Origin: Anastrepha obliqua
Taxonomy: Eukaryota; Arthropoda; Insecta; Diptera; Tephritidae
Direction of reading: 5' to 3'
DNA length: 64,000 nt
Assembly: GCF_027943255.1 (NCBI RefSeq)
Contig: NC_072897.1
Location: 37,112,044-37,176,043 of the forward strand
This document shows positions 21,437 through 32,745 of this stretch, piece by piece. Positions within the stretch are counted from its first letter, which is position 1; each line of letters opens with the position of its first letter. The notes below the pieces were generated by a model. The model was not told the origin of the DNA. It did not search any database and saw nothing but the letters and a program-made list of their open reading frames with translations. The position numbers and the translations under genes are program-made.

Positions 21437-22290
21437 AGAGATGTTGCTATCGACATTTAAGGCAATTGGTCGGCCGGTTCTAAACTATGCTGCGCCTGTC
21501 TGGTCGCTTGGAACCAGTGATACGCAGTAGACGAAGCTACAGACCTGCCAAAATACTGCCATAAGGACCCCAACAGGATGATATACCCAATGCAACACCT
21601 ACATGATGAGGCCAATATTCTACCTGTGAAGGGCCATGACAAACTGCTCAGCAAGCAGTTCCTGTTAGGGTGCTACCGCAGGTTTCACCCATGAAGACAC
21701 CTGCTTGAGCCTGAGCCACCGCCCAGGCATGTCAGGCAGCACTTCCTCAATTACGCGGACGGATCCCGGACAAAACAGACCGACAGCTACTGGATCGGAC
21801 AGTGTTTAGACAGACAACCAACGACATTCATCGGGAGACCCTTACCACCTTCTTAAGCTCCCGACCGCCGAATGCCGTCGTAGGAGTCCACCCACCACCC
21901 ATCGCAGACGAAGAGCTCCAACTTCCCCGAGAGTTCCGCGTAACCTTGGCACAACTACGTTCTGGATACTGTAACAGGTTAAACTCCTACTTATCTAGAA
22001 TTGATCCCGACGTACTAAACATATGTCCGACATGTGAAGGCACCTCGAACGACACTGACCACTTCTTCACGTGCCCCATCAAACCCACTCATCTAATACC
22101 CTCTGGACCCAACTTGTCGAAAAAGCTAGTTCCCTGGACCTATCGTTAGATGAGTTAGACGAAGACGACCGGTAACTACACTACACTGACAAAGGGCAAA
22201 GATACTACTACAACACCAACAACCACAACAAATCACGCTTTCTAGGTGTAGGTTAGATAAGTTAGACGAAGACGACAGGTGACTACATCG
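21437..22290 (+). pseudogene. Jockey-type LINE, 5'-truncated 3' end
   Basis: 21450-21520 reads FKAIGRPVLNYAAPVWSLGT, the ORF2 thumb and tail region of Jockey LINEs. Shifts and stops follow. 21802-22149 is a longer frame (FRQTTNDIHRETLTTFLSS, VTLAQLRSGYCNRLNSYL, CPTCEGTSNDTDHFFTC), the typical C-terminal CCHC-like end. Just after, a segment of about 40 bp (TTAGACGAAGACGAC core) occurs twice, at about 22146 and about 22253. The poly-A tail is not clear. Confidence 0.85.
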
Positions 22291-23301
22291 CAGAGTTAGG
22301 GTTTAATAAGCTGCTAAAACCACAGAGCTCGCCAGAAGATACCATCTAGAAATTACGATAATTAATAAACACATGTATATAAGCAGAGGAGCATGCGCAT
22401 AAGGTATTCAGTCGTAGGTTAAACGTGTAAGCTAATGAACCGAAAGTATGTATGTAATATTGTTTGAAATTTAATTGGGTTTAAAAGTAACAAAATTCGT
22501 AGGAATATATATGTAAAAGACGGACGATTACTTAAGAGGCAAAACTGACCCAAAACACAAAAAAAATGAACAAGGAATCTTTTTGTGGCTAACACGGCGT
22601 CTAATAAGCGCATAATTAGGTTCAGATAATTCACCTGCAATGCACTTGACAAATAATGAGCTTGCGTAACTAAAATGCAATTCATATGTAGCGTAGCGTC
22701 AGCAATATGAGACAATCAAAATGCAATTCGTGGGAAGCGCAATGTCAGCAATATACAGCTCAGAAATAAGCCTTTTAGACGATAAGGAATAGAAATAAGA
22801 ATTTCATTGTATTCATTCTTAATTGACAAGCGGTATTAAATGGTAATACATGTAATTCTATAACTAGTTGAGTTGTATTAATATCCCTTAGGAAGGACTT
22901 CGCGGGGCCGCAGACGGCCCCAAATAAAATTTTTTAGAGTTTGCGCTGACAAACTCGTGATGTTACATACATATATGCAACTAATAAAATGTAGATCACA
23001 TTTACCTTCAATAAATTTGCATTCCAAATTTTCTTTAATCTGGGACTAAACATTTTTTTGCGTTCAATTAATTGAAATTCCAGAGCAGTGAACAGCTGAT
23101 TATATAAAAATACACAGATAACCAAATTACCAACATTTAAAGGACTTCACGGTTTACAGAATTTGTTTTTAAATTTATTATCACAGCTTGTCGTGAGAAA
23201 CCAAAATGTAGTGTTTATTTGTACAGAACTTGTTTTATAGAACCTGGGAAGAAGTCAATGAAATTTAATTCATCGGATATTGTGCACATGGCTGTTTCGA
23301 A
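22291..23301. other. Possible LTR region and spacer, no gene
   Basis: No coding sequence recognised. Contains a TATA/initiator pair (see next entry) and two partial copies of a roughly 50-bp unit with ATGCAATTC and CGTCAGCAATAT (about 22673-22760). A GC-rich patch GGGGCCGCAGACGGCCCC (22902-22919) is a perfect 8-bp stem with a short loop. An LTR of the 412-like element or of another element is plausible but unproven. Confidence 0.4.
22374..22412 (+). promoter_or_regulatory. TATA box plus initiator, LTR-like core promoter
   Basis: TATATAAG near 22376 is followed about 30 bp downstream by TTCAGTCG (about 22408), which matches the arthropod initiator TCAGT. The spacing is right for a pol II core promoter. 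No gene follows, so an LTR is the best guess. Confidence 0.4.
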
Positions 23302-23456
23302 ATCATGAATAAAATAAAAATTATCGGAGTCGGCTTTAAACTATAGGTACCTTCATTTGTGGAATAACATTAAGACGCATGCCACACGTAGGAGAAGGAG
23401 TTTTACAAACACCCAAAAAGGGGTTAAGCGCCAATTATATATGTATATATGTAAGT
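23302..23456 (+). repeat. SINE, 5'-truncated copy
   Basis: CGGAGTCGGCTTTAAACTAT and the following 130 bp match the 3' two thirds of the SINE at 35771-36002. This includes TTTGTGGAATAACATTAAGA, CACCCAAAAAGGGG and a TATATATGTATATATG tail. The tRNA-like head is missing. Confidence 0.8.
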
Positions 23457-24298
23457 ATATGAACGAATAAAGCTTAACTTTTGCAATATTTTCACTGAAA
23501 CTAATGACGTCGTAATTATTGTTGCACAATCGCGCAGACCGTAAAAGTGGTTCATTAAAAGCATACTAAATGTAGTCGTTTTATTAGAAATTTTAAATAA
23601 ACAATTAATCCCTAGACTATAGTGAAGTATGGCTCTGAAATTGGCTTAATAACTACTTGCGATCGGTAATACCATTAATGATATTATAGACAAAAATATT
23701 GAGAAATATACATATTCCTCTAATGACTGTAAATCAAGTAAATTACGACAACTGATATAAGCCGTATAATAATCTTGCCAGCCCGCTTTGTAAAAATTGT
23801 GTATACCTTTTCGATTTTCCTCGAGTGAACCTCATATTATGGGTTCCATATTAATGAACACTACATAATGCAAGAACATACTAATGCAACATAGAGGGAT
23901 TTCAAAGTTTCAGGGTCTTTAAAATCAGTGCAATTTCTTCTAATGAAACCAACCATTGTAAATGCTTTGGATATCACTTAATCAATACGTTTGGTGAAGT
24001 TTCATATCAAAAATAACACCTTTCATTTACAACATCCGACTTCCCACTTCCAAGGATTTAGTTGTTTAATTTATGGATATTATTATTATTATTATCATTA
24101 TAGAGTTTCTTCATCTCGGTAGTATTCAACTACCGAAGATAACATGTGTCCCCGATATGTCAAGGGAGATTTCTCTGTTGTTTTGTGTTATGATGTACTA
24201 ATGGTTCTGATTCAAAAAGGTATTACACGTTTTAGTATGACCGTTTTTTGTATTTGTCATGTGTTTTTTCGTCTATATTCATTGATTTTAGGTGTTGT
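23457..24298. other. No gene recognised
   Basis: AT-rich. A short inverted pair (GGTAGTATTCAACTACC near 24118) is the only structure noticed. Confidence 0.4.
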
Positions 24299-24302
24299 TT
24301 AA

Positions 24303-25003
24303 GGAGGTCCTCTTATCAGTCAGCTTCAAAAAATCGTTTTTTTTTTTACTGCAATCGATATATATATTATAGGAAAATATGCCCTCAAAATTTTATAGCG
24401 GAATTCAAAGTGATTTCGGAGTTACAGGCCTGTATACCGTCCCTCGTCTGAGTATACTGTCTACCTTCTGAAAACTTTGAAACACGTTTTCTCAAAACCA
24501 TGTTTTTGAAAATGGCGTGTAAGATTAAAAAAACCGACGAAAGTTATCGTTTCAAACCGATAATCTATATAAAGATAATTAGAATGCGCAACTAAATAAC
24601 TAAGAAAATACAAAAAAAATTCATTTTTAATGTTATTTAACACCCTTTTTGAAAAAAATAGCGAAAAAAATCACTTTTTCCAATAATTAATTGTGTGTTA
24701 ATTTTTATACAAGAGTAGTCCATTATATGTGCGAAAGCCTTCTGAATAAGGCAATATTTTTCTTTTGTGTTTCAGGTGAAAACTACGACTGCGTGTAAGC
24801 GTTTTACTAGCACGCAACGAGAAGCTGTGCGAGATCCCTCATATGTCCGCCGTTTTGTTTTTTTATTTATGTTAAAAAATTGTTTATTACTCTTCAATCA
24901 TGCCTTCAAATAAATGCAAAAGATTATTCCTGTGTGTCGTTTTTTCGCATCGAAAAAAAATTGAGTAAAACACCTTTTTTTGAAGCCACTGATAGAGCCC
25001 CCC
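24303..25003. mobile_element. TTAA-flanked MITE 1 (Kolobok- or piggyBac-like)
   Basis: 701 bp flanked by TTAA at 24299-24302 and 25004-25007. Imperfect inverted ends are GGAGGTCCTCTTATCAGTCA and the inverse of TGGCTTC...CCCCCC. The right end inverted starts GGGGGGCTCTATCAGTGG. There is no transposase. TTAA duplication with G-rich ends suggests Kolobok or piggyBac. The internal layout resembles MITE 2 at 62344. Confidence 0.75.
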
Positions 25004-25007
25004 TTAA

Positions 25008-25244
25008 AAGTGTTGTGGAATATTCCGGTTGTTAATACTATGATTGGTGATATTTTTACTTCATTTTGTTTCTACATGTTTTTAATTTCTTGTGTAAGCT
25101 CCAAGTAGTTTTAAATTTTTTCTGCGTATTTGCGTGGTGCAACCCATTAGGAACACTTACATCGATTAGTTGTGTGATTTTTTCTTTCTTGTCCATTATG
25201 ATAAAAAGAAAAAGTGAGCTAAAACAGAAACGGCAGGCGCTGTG
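25008..25244. other. No gene recognised
   Basis: AT-rich spacer between the MITE and a mariner fragment. A short basic frame at 25201-25240 is not convincing. Confidence 0.35.
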
Positions 25245-25655
25245 TTTTGATAACTTCGAGTTTATTTATTCAAGATAGTCCCCTCTGGCTTCGATATACT
25301 GTTTTGCGCGATCTAAAGCTTTTCCGAAGGGTGTTTCAGGTCATTGACCGGAAAGTCCTTCAGGTTGTCGGTACAAGTCTCTTGGACGCAAAAAATTTTC
25401 CTTTCATGGCCAAATATAATTTTCCGAGTAGATAGAAGTCTCAGCGAGCCATATCCGGCGAATCCGGTAAATGATTGATGGATTAAATGCGATTTCTAGT
25501 CAAAAAAACAGTCACAAGAGTGGATCGATGATATGGTGCATTATCATGCAATAAGCGCCAGCTTCCTCCTTCGCGGTATTCAGGGCGAATTCGAGGAATG
25601 CGATGCAATAATGCTTCAAACGCTGACGGTTTGGTCCGTTGGCACGAACTAATTA
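25245..25655 (-). pseudogene. Mariner transposase C-terminal fragment
   Basis: The minus strand reads SWRLLHDNAPYHRSTLVTVF (second Asp region), a stop, then INHLPDSPDMAR and FYLLGKLYLAMKGK (third Asp region) and AKQYIEARGDYLE at the end, with stops between. This is the C-terminal half of a mariner unlike the others in the window. No inverted repeats were found, so it is a fragment. Confidence 0.8.
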
Positions 25656-26190
25656 AAATATTAATGAAAAACAATAAAATATTTGGCATCAAAAATGAAT
25701 GTGCTACAACAAAAAATTTTAAAATTTGTAAGAATTACGAATTGGTAAACATATCCAACGATACTTGCATCCCACCGTTATTAAACGGAATGAGTTCATC
25801 TTTTCCAATTTCTTACGGTTACCATATACCTAAAATAGACAATATTATCCAGGTTTAATCCTCCTTAATGATTTCATCCTGACAATGAACAACAAAACCT
25901 TTAATGGAACATTTTTAATCAAATTCCACAACGTTACATTGCAAATAAATGACAAATTTTATAGAAACTTGGAAGCTCTACTTTTGGAAGCTTCACCACC
26001 CACAACTCAGCAAACGCCGGTTGAAGATGAATTCATAAACCTATTATCCACTTGCATATTAATAATACTAAGCGTATCCATGAACTTGGGTCAGACTCTG
26101 CAATCACTAAATATACCACTTACGCATTAGTCATCCTTTTAACTATATGTCTTACCCTGATAAGGCTTTATAGGTACAAGAAATAAAGAA
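25656..26190 (+). pseudogene. Errantivirus-type envelope remnant
   Basis: Two frames with Cys, Asn-X-Ser/Thr sites and Env-like text: 25650-25855 (CKNYELVNISNDTCIPP) and 25885-26130 (NGTFLIKFHNVTLQINDK). A final hydrophobic segment near 26127-26175 (ALVILLTICLTLI read in a shifted frame) looks like the transmembrane anchor. Gypsy-group errantiviruses carry an env of this kind, a membrane fusion protein. This old copy is broken by frameshifts and lacks its N-terminal half. Confidence 0.7.
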
Positions 26191-26320
26191 AAAGTAATTT
26201 TCCATACCATTGATCCTAACATAAAATTCATACAATCTTCGGTTGCTAGGACGAATATGAGCCAAATCCACAAAAAATTGATGGCCTAGCCTACTTCTAA
26301 AGATTGGGGACAATCGTTTT

Positions 26321-26332
26321 TGAAGGGGGAAG
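26321..26332 (+). promoter_or_regulatory. Polypurine tract before a 3' LTR
   Basis: TGAAGGGGGAAG, directly followed by AGTTAACAC at 26333. Errantivirus LTRs commonly begin AGTTA, and the tract primes plus-strand DNA. It follows the env remnant at the expected place. Confidence 0.7.
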
Positions 26333-26782
26333 AGTTAACACAAAATATGTTGGAAATTCTTGGTATAATTTGGCACATATGATTTCAGTTCATATTCATA
26401 TTTGTTTCCCAATATTTAGTTTACATGCGCGGTTATGAAAACTATGTTGAATATCGTTGACAAGTATGTTGACAACCATTCGCTGCCGAAGCATTAACTG
26501 CAATGCTTTCGCAAAATTCCATGGAAATCTTAATAGACAATTTATGGTGTGGATAGTTGATAAGTTTAATGTATTTTTTAAGATTAATTCCCTCTGTTTT
26601 TCAATTTCAAAAAATAAAGGCAAACTTCATTTCGATAACGGAAAAAAAGCATTTCTATTTGCTCAATAGTGTCCGTGCTCTTTTGGAGAATGTTCGCGTT
26701 AGTTATACATATTTTTTAAGATCTTAACCGAAAAAGATCTAAATTACGTCTCCTTGTCTGAGCCATGTGTTTTACTTATCTA
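26333..26782 (+). repeat. Probable 3' LTR start of an errantivirus remnant, then LINE flank
   Basis: Begins AGTTAACAC after the polypurine tract. No partner LTR was found, so the end is unknown. The last 80 bp before 26783 read on the minus strand as NTWLRQGDVI, probably the end of the LINE that continues at 27382. Confidence 0.45.
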
Positions 26783-26784
26783 TA

Positions 26785-27379
26785 CGAGGTGTGCTAAAAA
26801 AATAAAGCGAATTTTCCATTTTTGCGGGCTATGTAAATTCGACTTTCCATTATTATCTTTTCTGTTGGTACACTCGTCTCACTATTCACGGTTTTAGCAA
26901 TACGGCATGTTTAGTTTGATTGTGAGAGGCATAAATAAGCCAATTGCTTTGTGCGTTCGTCGATTTTCTGCTATCGAAAAAAATGTATCAAAGAGGTTGC
27001 ATCAAATTTTGTGTAAAAAATGGAATTAAGTGGTCAAAAATACTTCAAATGTTGACAGTGGAATACGGTAAGTGTACTCTGAGTCAAAAACATGTTTACA
27101 AGTGGTACAAGCTTTTCACATAAGGTCGAGAAGATGTCAATGACGAGTCCCAATGAAAGAGTCTAGGAAAGCCAAGAGCCGATAGCAGAAAATCGCCGAA
27201 CACCCAAAACACTTGTCTTATTTATGCATCGCAGAAATAAACTAAACATGCTATATTGCTAAAACCGTGAACATATCTTCGAGACGAGTATACCAACATA
27301 AAAAAAATAATAATCGAAAGTCGAATGTACTTAGCCTGCGAAATTTGAAAATTCGCCTTATTTTTTTGAACACACCTCA
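26785..27379 (+). mobile_element. Mariner deletion derivative with long inverted repeats
   Basis: 595 bp, starting CGAGGTGTG and ending CACACCTCA, flanked by TA on both sides. The inverted similarity extends about 140 bp inward, including ACTATTCACGGTTTTAGCAA and its inverse near 27245. It keeps only the N-terminal transposase region. It appears inserted in the end of a minus-strand LINE. Confidence 0.85.
26983..27300 (+). pseudogene. Mariner transposase N-terminal remnant
   Basis: ATG 26983 gives MYQRGCIKFCVKNGIKWSKI, a helix-turn-helix start, with HVYKWYKLFT then a stop, and GREDVNDESQ. The catalytic domain is absent. Confidence 0.85.
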
Positions 27380-27381
27380 TA

Positions 27382-28167
27382 TGTGGATGTTTTCCGTGTA
27401 TTTGTTTTTATTTCCATGTTGCTAGAATTTCTTCTATTGTATGTTTTTGTAGGAGTTGGTTTTGGTTGTGGAGATTAAGGGCGTTAGTTCTTTGTCTGCC
27501 AGTAATATTGCTTTATGGACAGCTGTCCCTTGATTGTTCTCAAGTTATTTATTTGGTTGTTCTGTAGATGATGGATATTACGAAGTCCCCTTCCTATATT
27601 TTTCCTGGGAATCGTTATACGTTCCTTACATGAATGCGGATGGTATTTATTATATTTGTTAGTTTCGTTCTTGTTGCTTTCTTCAGGTTTTTTACATCTG
27701 TATCACTCCACTTGATTATTCCAAAGGAATATGTTAGCAAAGGTATCGCGTATGTGTTCGTGGCTTTAAAAAGGTTTCTCAAGTTTAGGTAGCTTTTCAA
27801 GATTTTTTAAACGCGCTAGATACGCAGGGTTAATTCTTTTTTTATTACATTGTTGTATGGTCTATTTTTATATTTTGTTTAAAAGCTAGGTATTTATAAA
27901 ACTCATTTTCTTCCATGTTTAAGTGTGGTTCATTGTTGAGTGTTTCCATTTTGTTTCTGTCAGTCCATTGTCCGCGTCCTATATGATGGTTTTTGCGTTT
28001 ATCTATTCCGAATTTCATTTTCAAAGTAAATTAAATTTTTAAATTATATTTATTACTCTTTGTAATTCTTGCTGATTTTCGCATACAACTTTATGTCATA
28101 TTTTTTATATTAAATCTATATTCTGTTTTACTGGGTATGTTTGAGAGTGGATTCAGACATATACTCG
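27382..28167 (-). pseudogene. LINE reverse transcriptase C-terminal half, left of the provirus
   Basis: The minus strand reads MKFGIDKRKNH at about 28020, NEFYKYLAFKQNIKIDHTTM (27930-27850), then 27800-27615 NLFKATNTYAIPLLTYSFGI and IKWSDTDVKNLKKATR, and further pieces to AVHKAILLADKELTPL. This is the thumb and post-RT region of a non-LTR element with an FQGD-type reverse transcriptase (R2/R4-like or a related group). The 5' half lies right of the provirus at 44724. Many stops and shifts. Confidence 0.75.
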
Positions 28168-28171
28168 TACA

Positions 28172-28581
28172 AACTAATTATACGTGTTTTTCACAGGATT
28201 AGGAGTTCCTAGATAAACTGTGTTATTAGTATTACGACACGCGGTGTTGCGCGTAATGAGAAGACTTTGTAATTCGCGAGGTGACGACCGTCGGCGTTTA
28301 TTTCCAAAATTCAACTAATTTCTAAATGACATTCATTCTTATACGTAAGCTAGCCCTAAGCTTTAAAGACGCCGGTCTTGCACTTTACTGCAAGGAATCA
28401 TATTTCGTCGCGAGGCATTGTTGTGCACCGACGTTTCCGCTGCCGCTATGTGGTTTCTGTGGGAACTGTTATTTTACGTTTCTGCTGACGTTACGCGATT
28501 TTTGTGGAAACTGTTGGTTTTGCATCTTATCATGCGCTCACTGGATGATTCATTTTGCTTTGCTGGTCACTAGTGCTAACT
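28172..28581 (-). repeat. Provirus 3' LTR
   Basis: 410 bp, roughly 92-95% alike by eye to 44314-44719. Minus-strand start AGTTAGCACTAGTGACC, end in ATAATTAGTT. Differences between the LTRs (for example the extra GATGATTCATTT segment near 28545) would allow dating. Confidence 0.93.
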
Positions 28582-28593
28582 CCTCCCTCACTT
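28582..28593 (-). promoter_or_regulatory. Provirus polypurine tract
   Basis: Read on minus: AAGTGAGGGAGG directly before AGTTAGCAC of the 3' LTR, the plus-strand primer site. Confidence 0.75.
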
Positions 28594-29207
28594 AAATGGA
28601 AGACGTCCTCGGATTTCTTGAAACCATCGATTATCGGCAGAGGAATAGAAAGATAACTACGGCCATTCCAGAAATTATTGGTCTTCTTACAAGTCCCACT
28701 TCTATTTGGGCGATATGCCGTAAGTTCTTCATACTTAGCTTTTGTAAATACGGTAAGCTTGGTATCTCTTCGTGGCCCGTTATATTGAGGAGTGTAGATT
28801 CTGCTGGTTCTGGAGATTTCCTCACGTAGTTCTTGAGATTTCTGTATCGCTTATTTTGTAGTTATCGTGTACTTTTATCTCGTCGTCAAAAGTAATGAGA
28901 AATGTTCAGTTAATCGCGTGCTCGTTGGTCGTAGCTGTTCCATCATTAATAATAATGACGCCGTCATCGATGATCGTTAAAGGCTTGAGATGGCTGGGTC
29001 GAGTTGAACATTGTGCAGTGCCTCCTGAGTGTAGTTGTTGTCCGCATGTTGTATAGGGCAGCTTTTTACAGAACGTTGTTGAAAGGGCAGTACTGCAGTT
29101 TGCAATCGGCAATACCTGATTACCACAATGCGCTATTTTCTTGTCTTCAGCGAAGTTAATTATAATGCCTTTGTGTTGAACAGGGTGTAACATTATTTGT
29201 TTACATA
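28594..29207 (-). pseudogene. Provirus env, C-terminal part
   Basis: A frame at 29193-28906 (minus) contains IINFAEDKKIAHCGNQVLP and several Cys, consistent with the ectodomain end of an errantivirus Env. The following stretch to the LTR has only broken frames. The rosa mariner separates it from the middle part of env. Confidence 0.65.
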
Positions 29208-29881
29208 AAGCGTGGGCCTTCTAAAATTTGCTTTTTGAATCGACTATAAAAAAAAAACTAATCCATATTTTTTCAACCTTTTTTTTATTTTGAAGGTTGA
29301 ACATTGTCATTTATGAGTGAAAAATAATATCGTTCAAATGACTGCCACGACTGGCTTTACAGTAGGCCATTCGATCAACCCAATATTTAAGCACATTTTC
29401 GATTGTTTGGGCTCCAATTTCATGAATGGCAACTTTGATTTCGTGTTTTAAAGCATCAATCGTCTCTAGATGGTTAGCATAGCATTTGTCCTTAACGGCT
29501 CCCCACAAAAAATAGTCTAACGGGCTTAAATCACAGCTCCGAGGCGGCCAATTGATATCGGAATTTCGGCTGATTATTCGGTTTTCAAACACGGTAGCCA
29601 AAAATTCGAGTGTAACTTTGACAGTGCGATAAATTGCACCGTCCTGTTGAAACCAAATGTCGTCCATTTCATCCTCTTCAATTTTTGGAAACAAAAACTC
29701 GTTGACCGCGGAAGAAGAAGAGGACCCACACCTTTGGAAATAGGTTTTCAATATTTCCCAATTTTGTTCAAGCGTATAGCGTCCCTTTAAGTAAATTATG
29801 AACACATTTGACATGTCATTTGTGTTACCATTCTCAAAAAAATAGGTGGTTCAAAAAGCAAACGCTATATGGCCCATCCAG
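29208..29881 (-). mobile_element. rosa-type mariner, copy A, internally deleted
   Basis: 674 bp with TA next to each end. The right end inverted reads CTGGATGGGCCATATAGCG, close to the CAGGGTGGGCCATATAGCG of copy B. The left end keeps GTGGGCC. It carries a shortened transposase gene on the minus strand. Confidence 0.85.
29311..29814 (-). pseudogene. rosa-type mariner transposase, copy A
   Basis: The N-terminus GRYTLEQNWEILKTYFQRCG joins by an internal deletion to the catalytic part IEEDEMDDIWFQQDGA, WPPRSCDLSPLDYFLWGAVK and a normal end SRGSHLNDIIFHS. There are 41 residues between the second and third Asp, the DD41D signature of the rosa family. The first Asp region is lost. The frame is open but cannot encode a full enzyme. 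Confidence 0.9.
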
Positions 29882-30377
29882 TACTATATATGTTAAGCTT
29901 AGGATATTTTATGATAAAATGTAAGAAATTATTATTTAGTAAAACTTTTATTTGAGCACTTCCATTATGTCAGTAATGGTGATATTTGTAGAGTGTTCAT
30001 TGGTAATGTTTTTTAAATCATTTGAGTCTAATATGGCGGCATTAACCATTCCAATTTTTGAAAGTGTGACTGATAACATTAGTGCTTCTAGTTCTAAAAT
30101 AATTATTCGGTTTCTTGAAAGTAATGCTTCGTACAATTTTTCTTTGTTAATTTGCTTTATGTCCATGTCTTTAACTAAAAAATGTAATACGCTGGTTAGT
30201 TCATTAATTTGTTCCTGCATTTTTGAGTTAATGGTTATTTGTCTATCTTCTGATTCTACAAGTTTTTTCTGTGTAAATTTAAGCTTCTCGAAGTCGTTAA
30301 AGTCCGGAGTACCAGCTACAACTTTTAAAGCGGTACGTAACAGGTTAATACTGCTAGCATATCTGTGGCCCATGGGG
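29882..30377 (-). pseudogene. Provirus env, middle part
   Basis: An open frame at 30373-29948 reads GHRYASSINLLRTALKVVAG and a long helical stretch (LTSVLHFLVKDMDIKQINKE, LSRNRIIILELEALML). In errantivirus Env this follows the furin-like cleavage site and forms the fusion subunit. The N-terminal part lies right of the LINE at 32419. No cleavage motif is visible at the break. Confidence 0.75.
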
Positions 30378-31990
30378 GTTGGGCTACAAAATCGTTATGA
30401 AAAAGCTAGGAGCCAAATCCCCTGCTGCTGGTATGGAAACCGAAGTGGTAAGCAAAATAGTCGGCACACTCTTCCCAACACACTATGCTGAGAGGGAAGA
30501 ACTCGAGTATGAAGCAACGGAACCTGTCCCATTCACTTATGGATGCTGCAAAAGCAATGAAATGCAATAGAGCGCCATGAACTGTTGGCATAGTTGCAGA
30601 AATATTGAAACTACTGGCAATCGAACGCCCTCTTTTGCTGCATGCTTCCGCATGCCTAAAAGAAGGAATTTTTCCAGAAATATGGAAAAAAGGACAAGTA
30701 CTAATCAGTAAGGGGAAGGGAAACCCAACATTAGCGTCCGTAGACCGTTATGTATGCTGAATAGCGCAGGAAAACTCTTTGAGAAACTGATAAAGCATAA
30801 GCTTAGCGAAGGCGTAGAGAACAGTGGCGGCCTCTCTGACAGGCAGCATGGTTTTAAAAGTGGCAGATCTACCTTAGGAGCCATCCAAGATGTAATAGCG
30901 AGCATGCCCAGTCAGGTAATCGATACTCCAAACGCTTAGTATTACTAGCCACACTGGATATTAGAAATGCTTTCAACAGTTTAAGTTGGGACGACGTAAT
31001 TCAAGCCTTAAAGGTAAAATTCAAGATCCCGAATAATATATTGAAGATTATTCGTAGCTATGTAAGCAATCGCGTGTTACACGAAGCGCGAGAAGGGTGT
31101 AAGACTAAACAGCAGGTGCGGCCCATAGATCAATAATGACCTGAACTCTGGAATATAAGCTACGATGAAATCCTTCGAATAGAGATGCCTTTAGTTGGAT
31201 ACGCAGATGACATTGCAGCTGTAATAATCGCCGGAAACACTGACAAAGCCCAAAGGAAGTTAAACCAGGTGATTATCCGAGTTCAGACATGGCTAGAAGA
31301 CCCTGAGGTAATCCTTCTAACGAACAGACGTATCCTATTAGAAGTAGACATACAAGTACTCGATGCCACTTTATCGACAAAAAGAGTGGTCAAATACTTA
31401 GGAGTGCAATTAGACACGAGGCTAACTTACTGGGCGCATATAAACCATGCTGCCACAAGAGCTGCCAAAGTAAGCGGCAGGTTAAGTAAGCTCATGGCAA
31501 ACCTTGGAGGTCCAACGCAGAACAAGCGAAAACTTTTAATGGACACGACGAATTCGATTCTCTTATACGGATGCGAAATATGGGCAGATTCGCTAAGAGT
31601 GCAATGCCGGCGGAAAACTCTGCAATCTGTGCAACATACCTGCGCTCTCAGAGTGGCTTCGTCATACAGAACAATATCTGAAGCAGCGGTGTTAGTTATC
31701 AGCGGAACGATACCTATAGATATTCTAGCACAAGAGCGCAAACGAAAAACACAGGAATCCCAATACCACGCTTCTCCGATATTAGAGTTCAAACGCTCAC
31801 ACTTTGGCAGGCAAGATGGAACTCTGAACGGTATGGTAGATGGACAGCGAAACTAATACGCGATCTAAAAAAGTGGGTAGAAAGAAAGCACGGTGAGGTT
31901 AACTATTACCTCACACAGTTTTTGTCCGGACATGGGTCCTTTCGCAAGTATTTGTGACGAATTGGAAAAGTGAGCCAACCAAACTGAATA
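30378..31990 (+). pseudogene. R1-like ORF2 (reverse transcriptase), decayed
   Basis: Pieces in order: 30379-30570 linker; about 30600-30750 with LHACLKEGIFPEIWKKGQVL; 30745-30937 LCMLNSAGKLFEKLIKHKLS and GGLSDRQHGFKSGRST; about 30950-31000 TLDIRNAFNSLSWDDVI (motif A). From 31185 there is VGYADDIAAVII (motif C, YADD intact), YLGVQLDTRL and the thumb to 31850. Stops near 31135 and shifts near 30937 and 31760 kill it. Confidence 0.85.
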
Positions 31991-32418
31991 TAAGGAGATA
32001 CTGAGTATGATGATGCGGAACACACCTTCTTTAAATGCGTGAGGTGGAAGGTAGAGAGAAACATAACGAGCTATTCGTGTATTTACACCTGAAGGAATTA
32101 TCGAGAAAATGATGATAGACGAAGAAAATTGGAATGCCGTCGCAAAGTTTGTGCAGGATATACACTGAAAAAAGAAGCGTGAAGTGGAAAGTTATGCTGA
32201 AGAGCATTGAGCATAGGTTTCTCAAAGCAGACGACCCTGGACGAAGGGTAAGTAAGAAAGTGTCCTTCTGAGGACGCCGTCTTGGCCCTCTACCTCGAAG
32301 CAATGCGGACGCAGTCCCGGGGTGGAGGGAAAAATCCAAGAGAAGAGAAGGGATATTTTTAGTGGAATCGCCACACACATAGAAGCGTGCCCAACATCAC
32401 CACCACCCACTGCAAAAA
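30378..32418 (+). mobile_element. R1-clade LINE on the plus strand, 5'-truncated
   Basis: A LINE fragment starting inside ORF2 (KIVMKKLGAKSPAAGMETEV), with reverse transcriptase, C-terminal region, a 3' UTR of about 400 bp and a short A run at 32413-32419. It splits the provirus env. Family by resemblance to R1-like LINEs. Unlike true R1 it is not in rDNA. Confidence 0.8.
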
Positions 32419-32745
32419 AAGGCAGAATGTCTTTTGTGAATGTTGACTGTAGCTATTAGAGTTTCTATGTGTCGTATGTCTGAATCTAGTATCTGTCTCA
32501 TGTGTGGGAATTGGTTTCTTAATTTCTCTGTATCTTTTATTATTTCAGAGTATAACGATAAATTAGTAAAATGTTTTAAGTACTGGAAGCCCGTCTAAAT
32601 CGTTACGTCCCCATCCATGATTGGTATGTAGTTTGCGTTAGTATAGTCGGTAAGTTTTGCTGTCGTCATAGTGGCAAGAAGGAGGGTAACTCAAAAAATA
32701 AGAGAATAGAGAGAAAGTTAGTGCTATTGTTTATCTTAAATTGTC
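32419..32745 (-). pseudogene. Provirus env, N-terminal part
   Basis: On minus, a hydrophobic start (NNSTNFLSILLFF, about 32725-32685) is followed by broken frames with ILDSDIRHIETLIATVN. The hydrophobic start could be the signal peptide. The LINE at 30378-32418 divides it from the middle part. Confidence 0.55.

Noticed and set aside
25656..26190. Env belonging to the 412-like element upstream
   Set aside because: 412-group elements usually lack env, and no integrase or continuous sequence links the two; treated as a separate errantivirus remnant.
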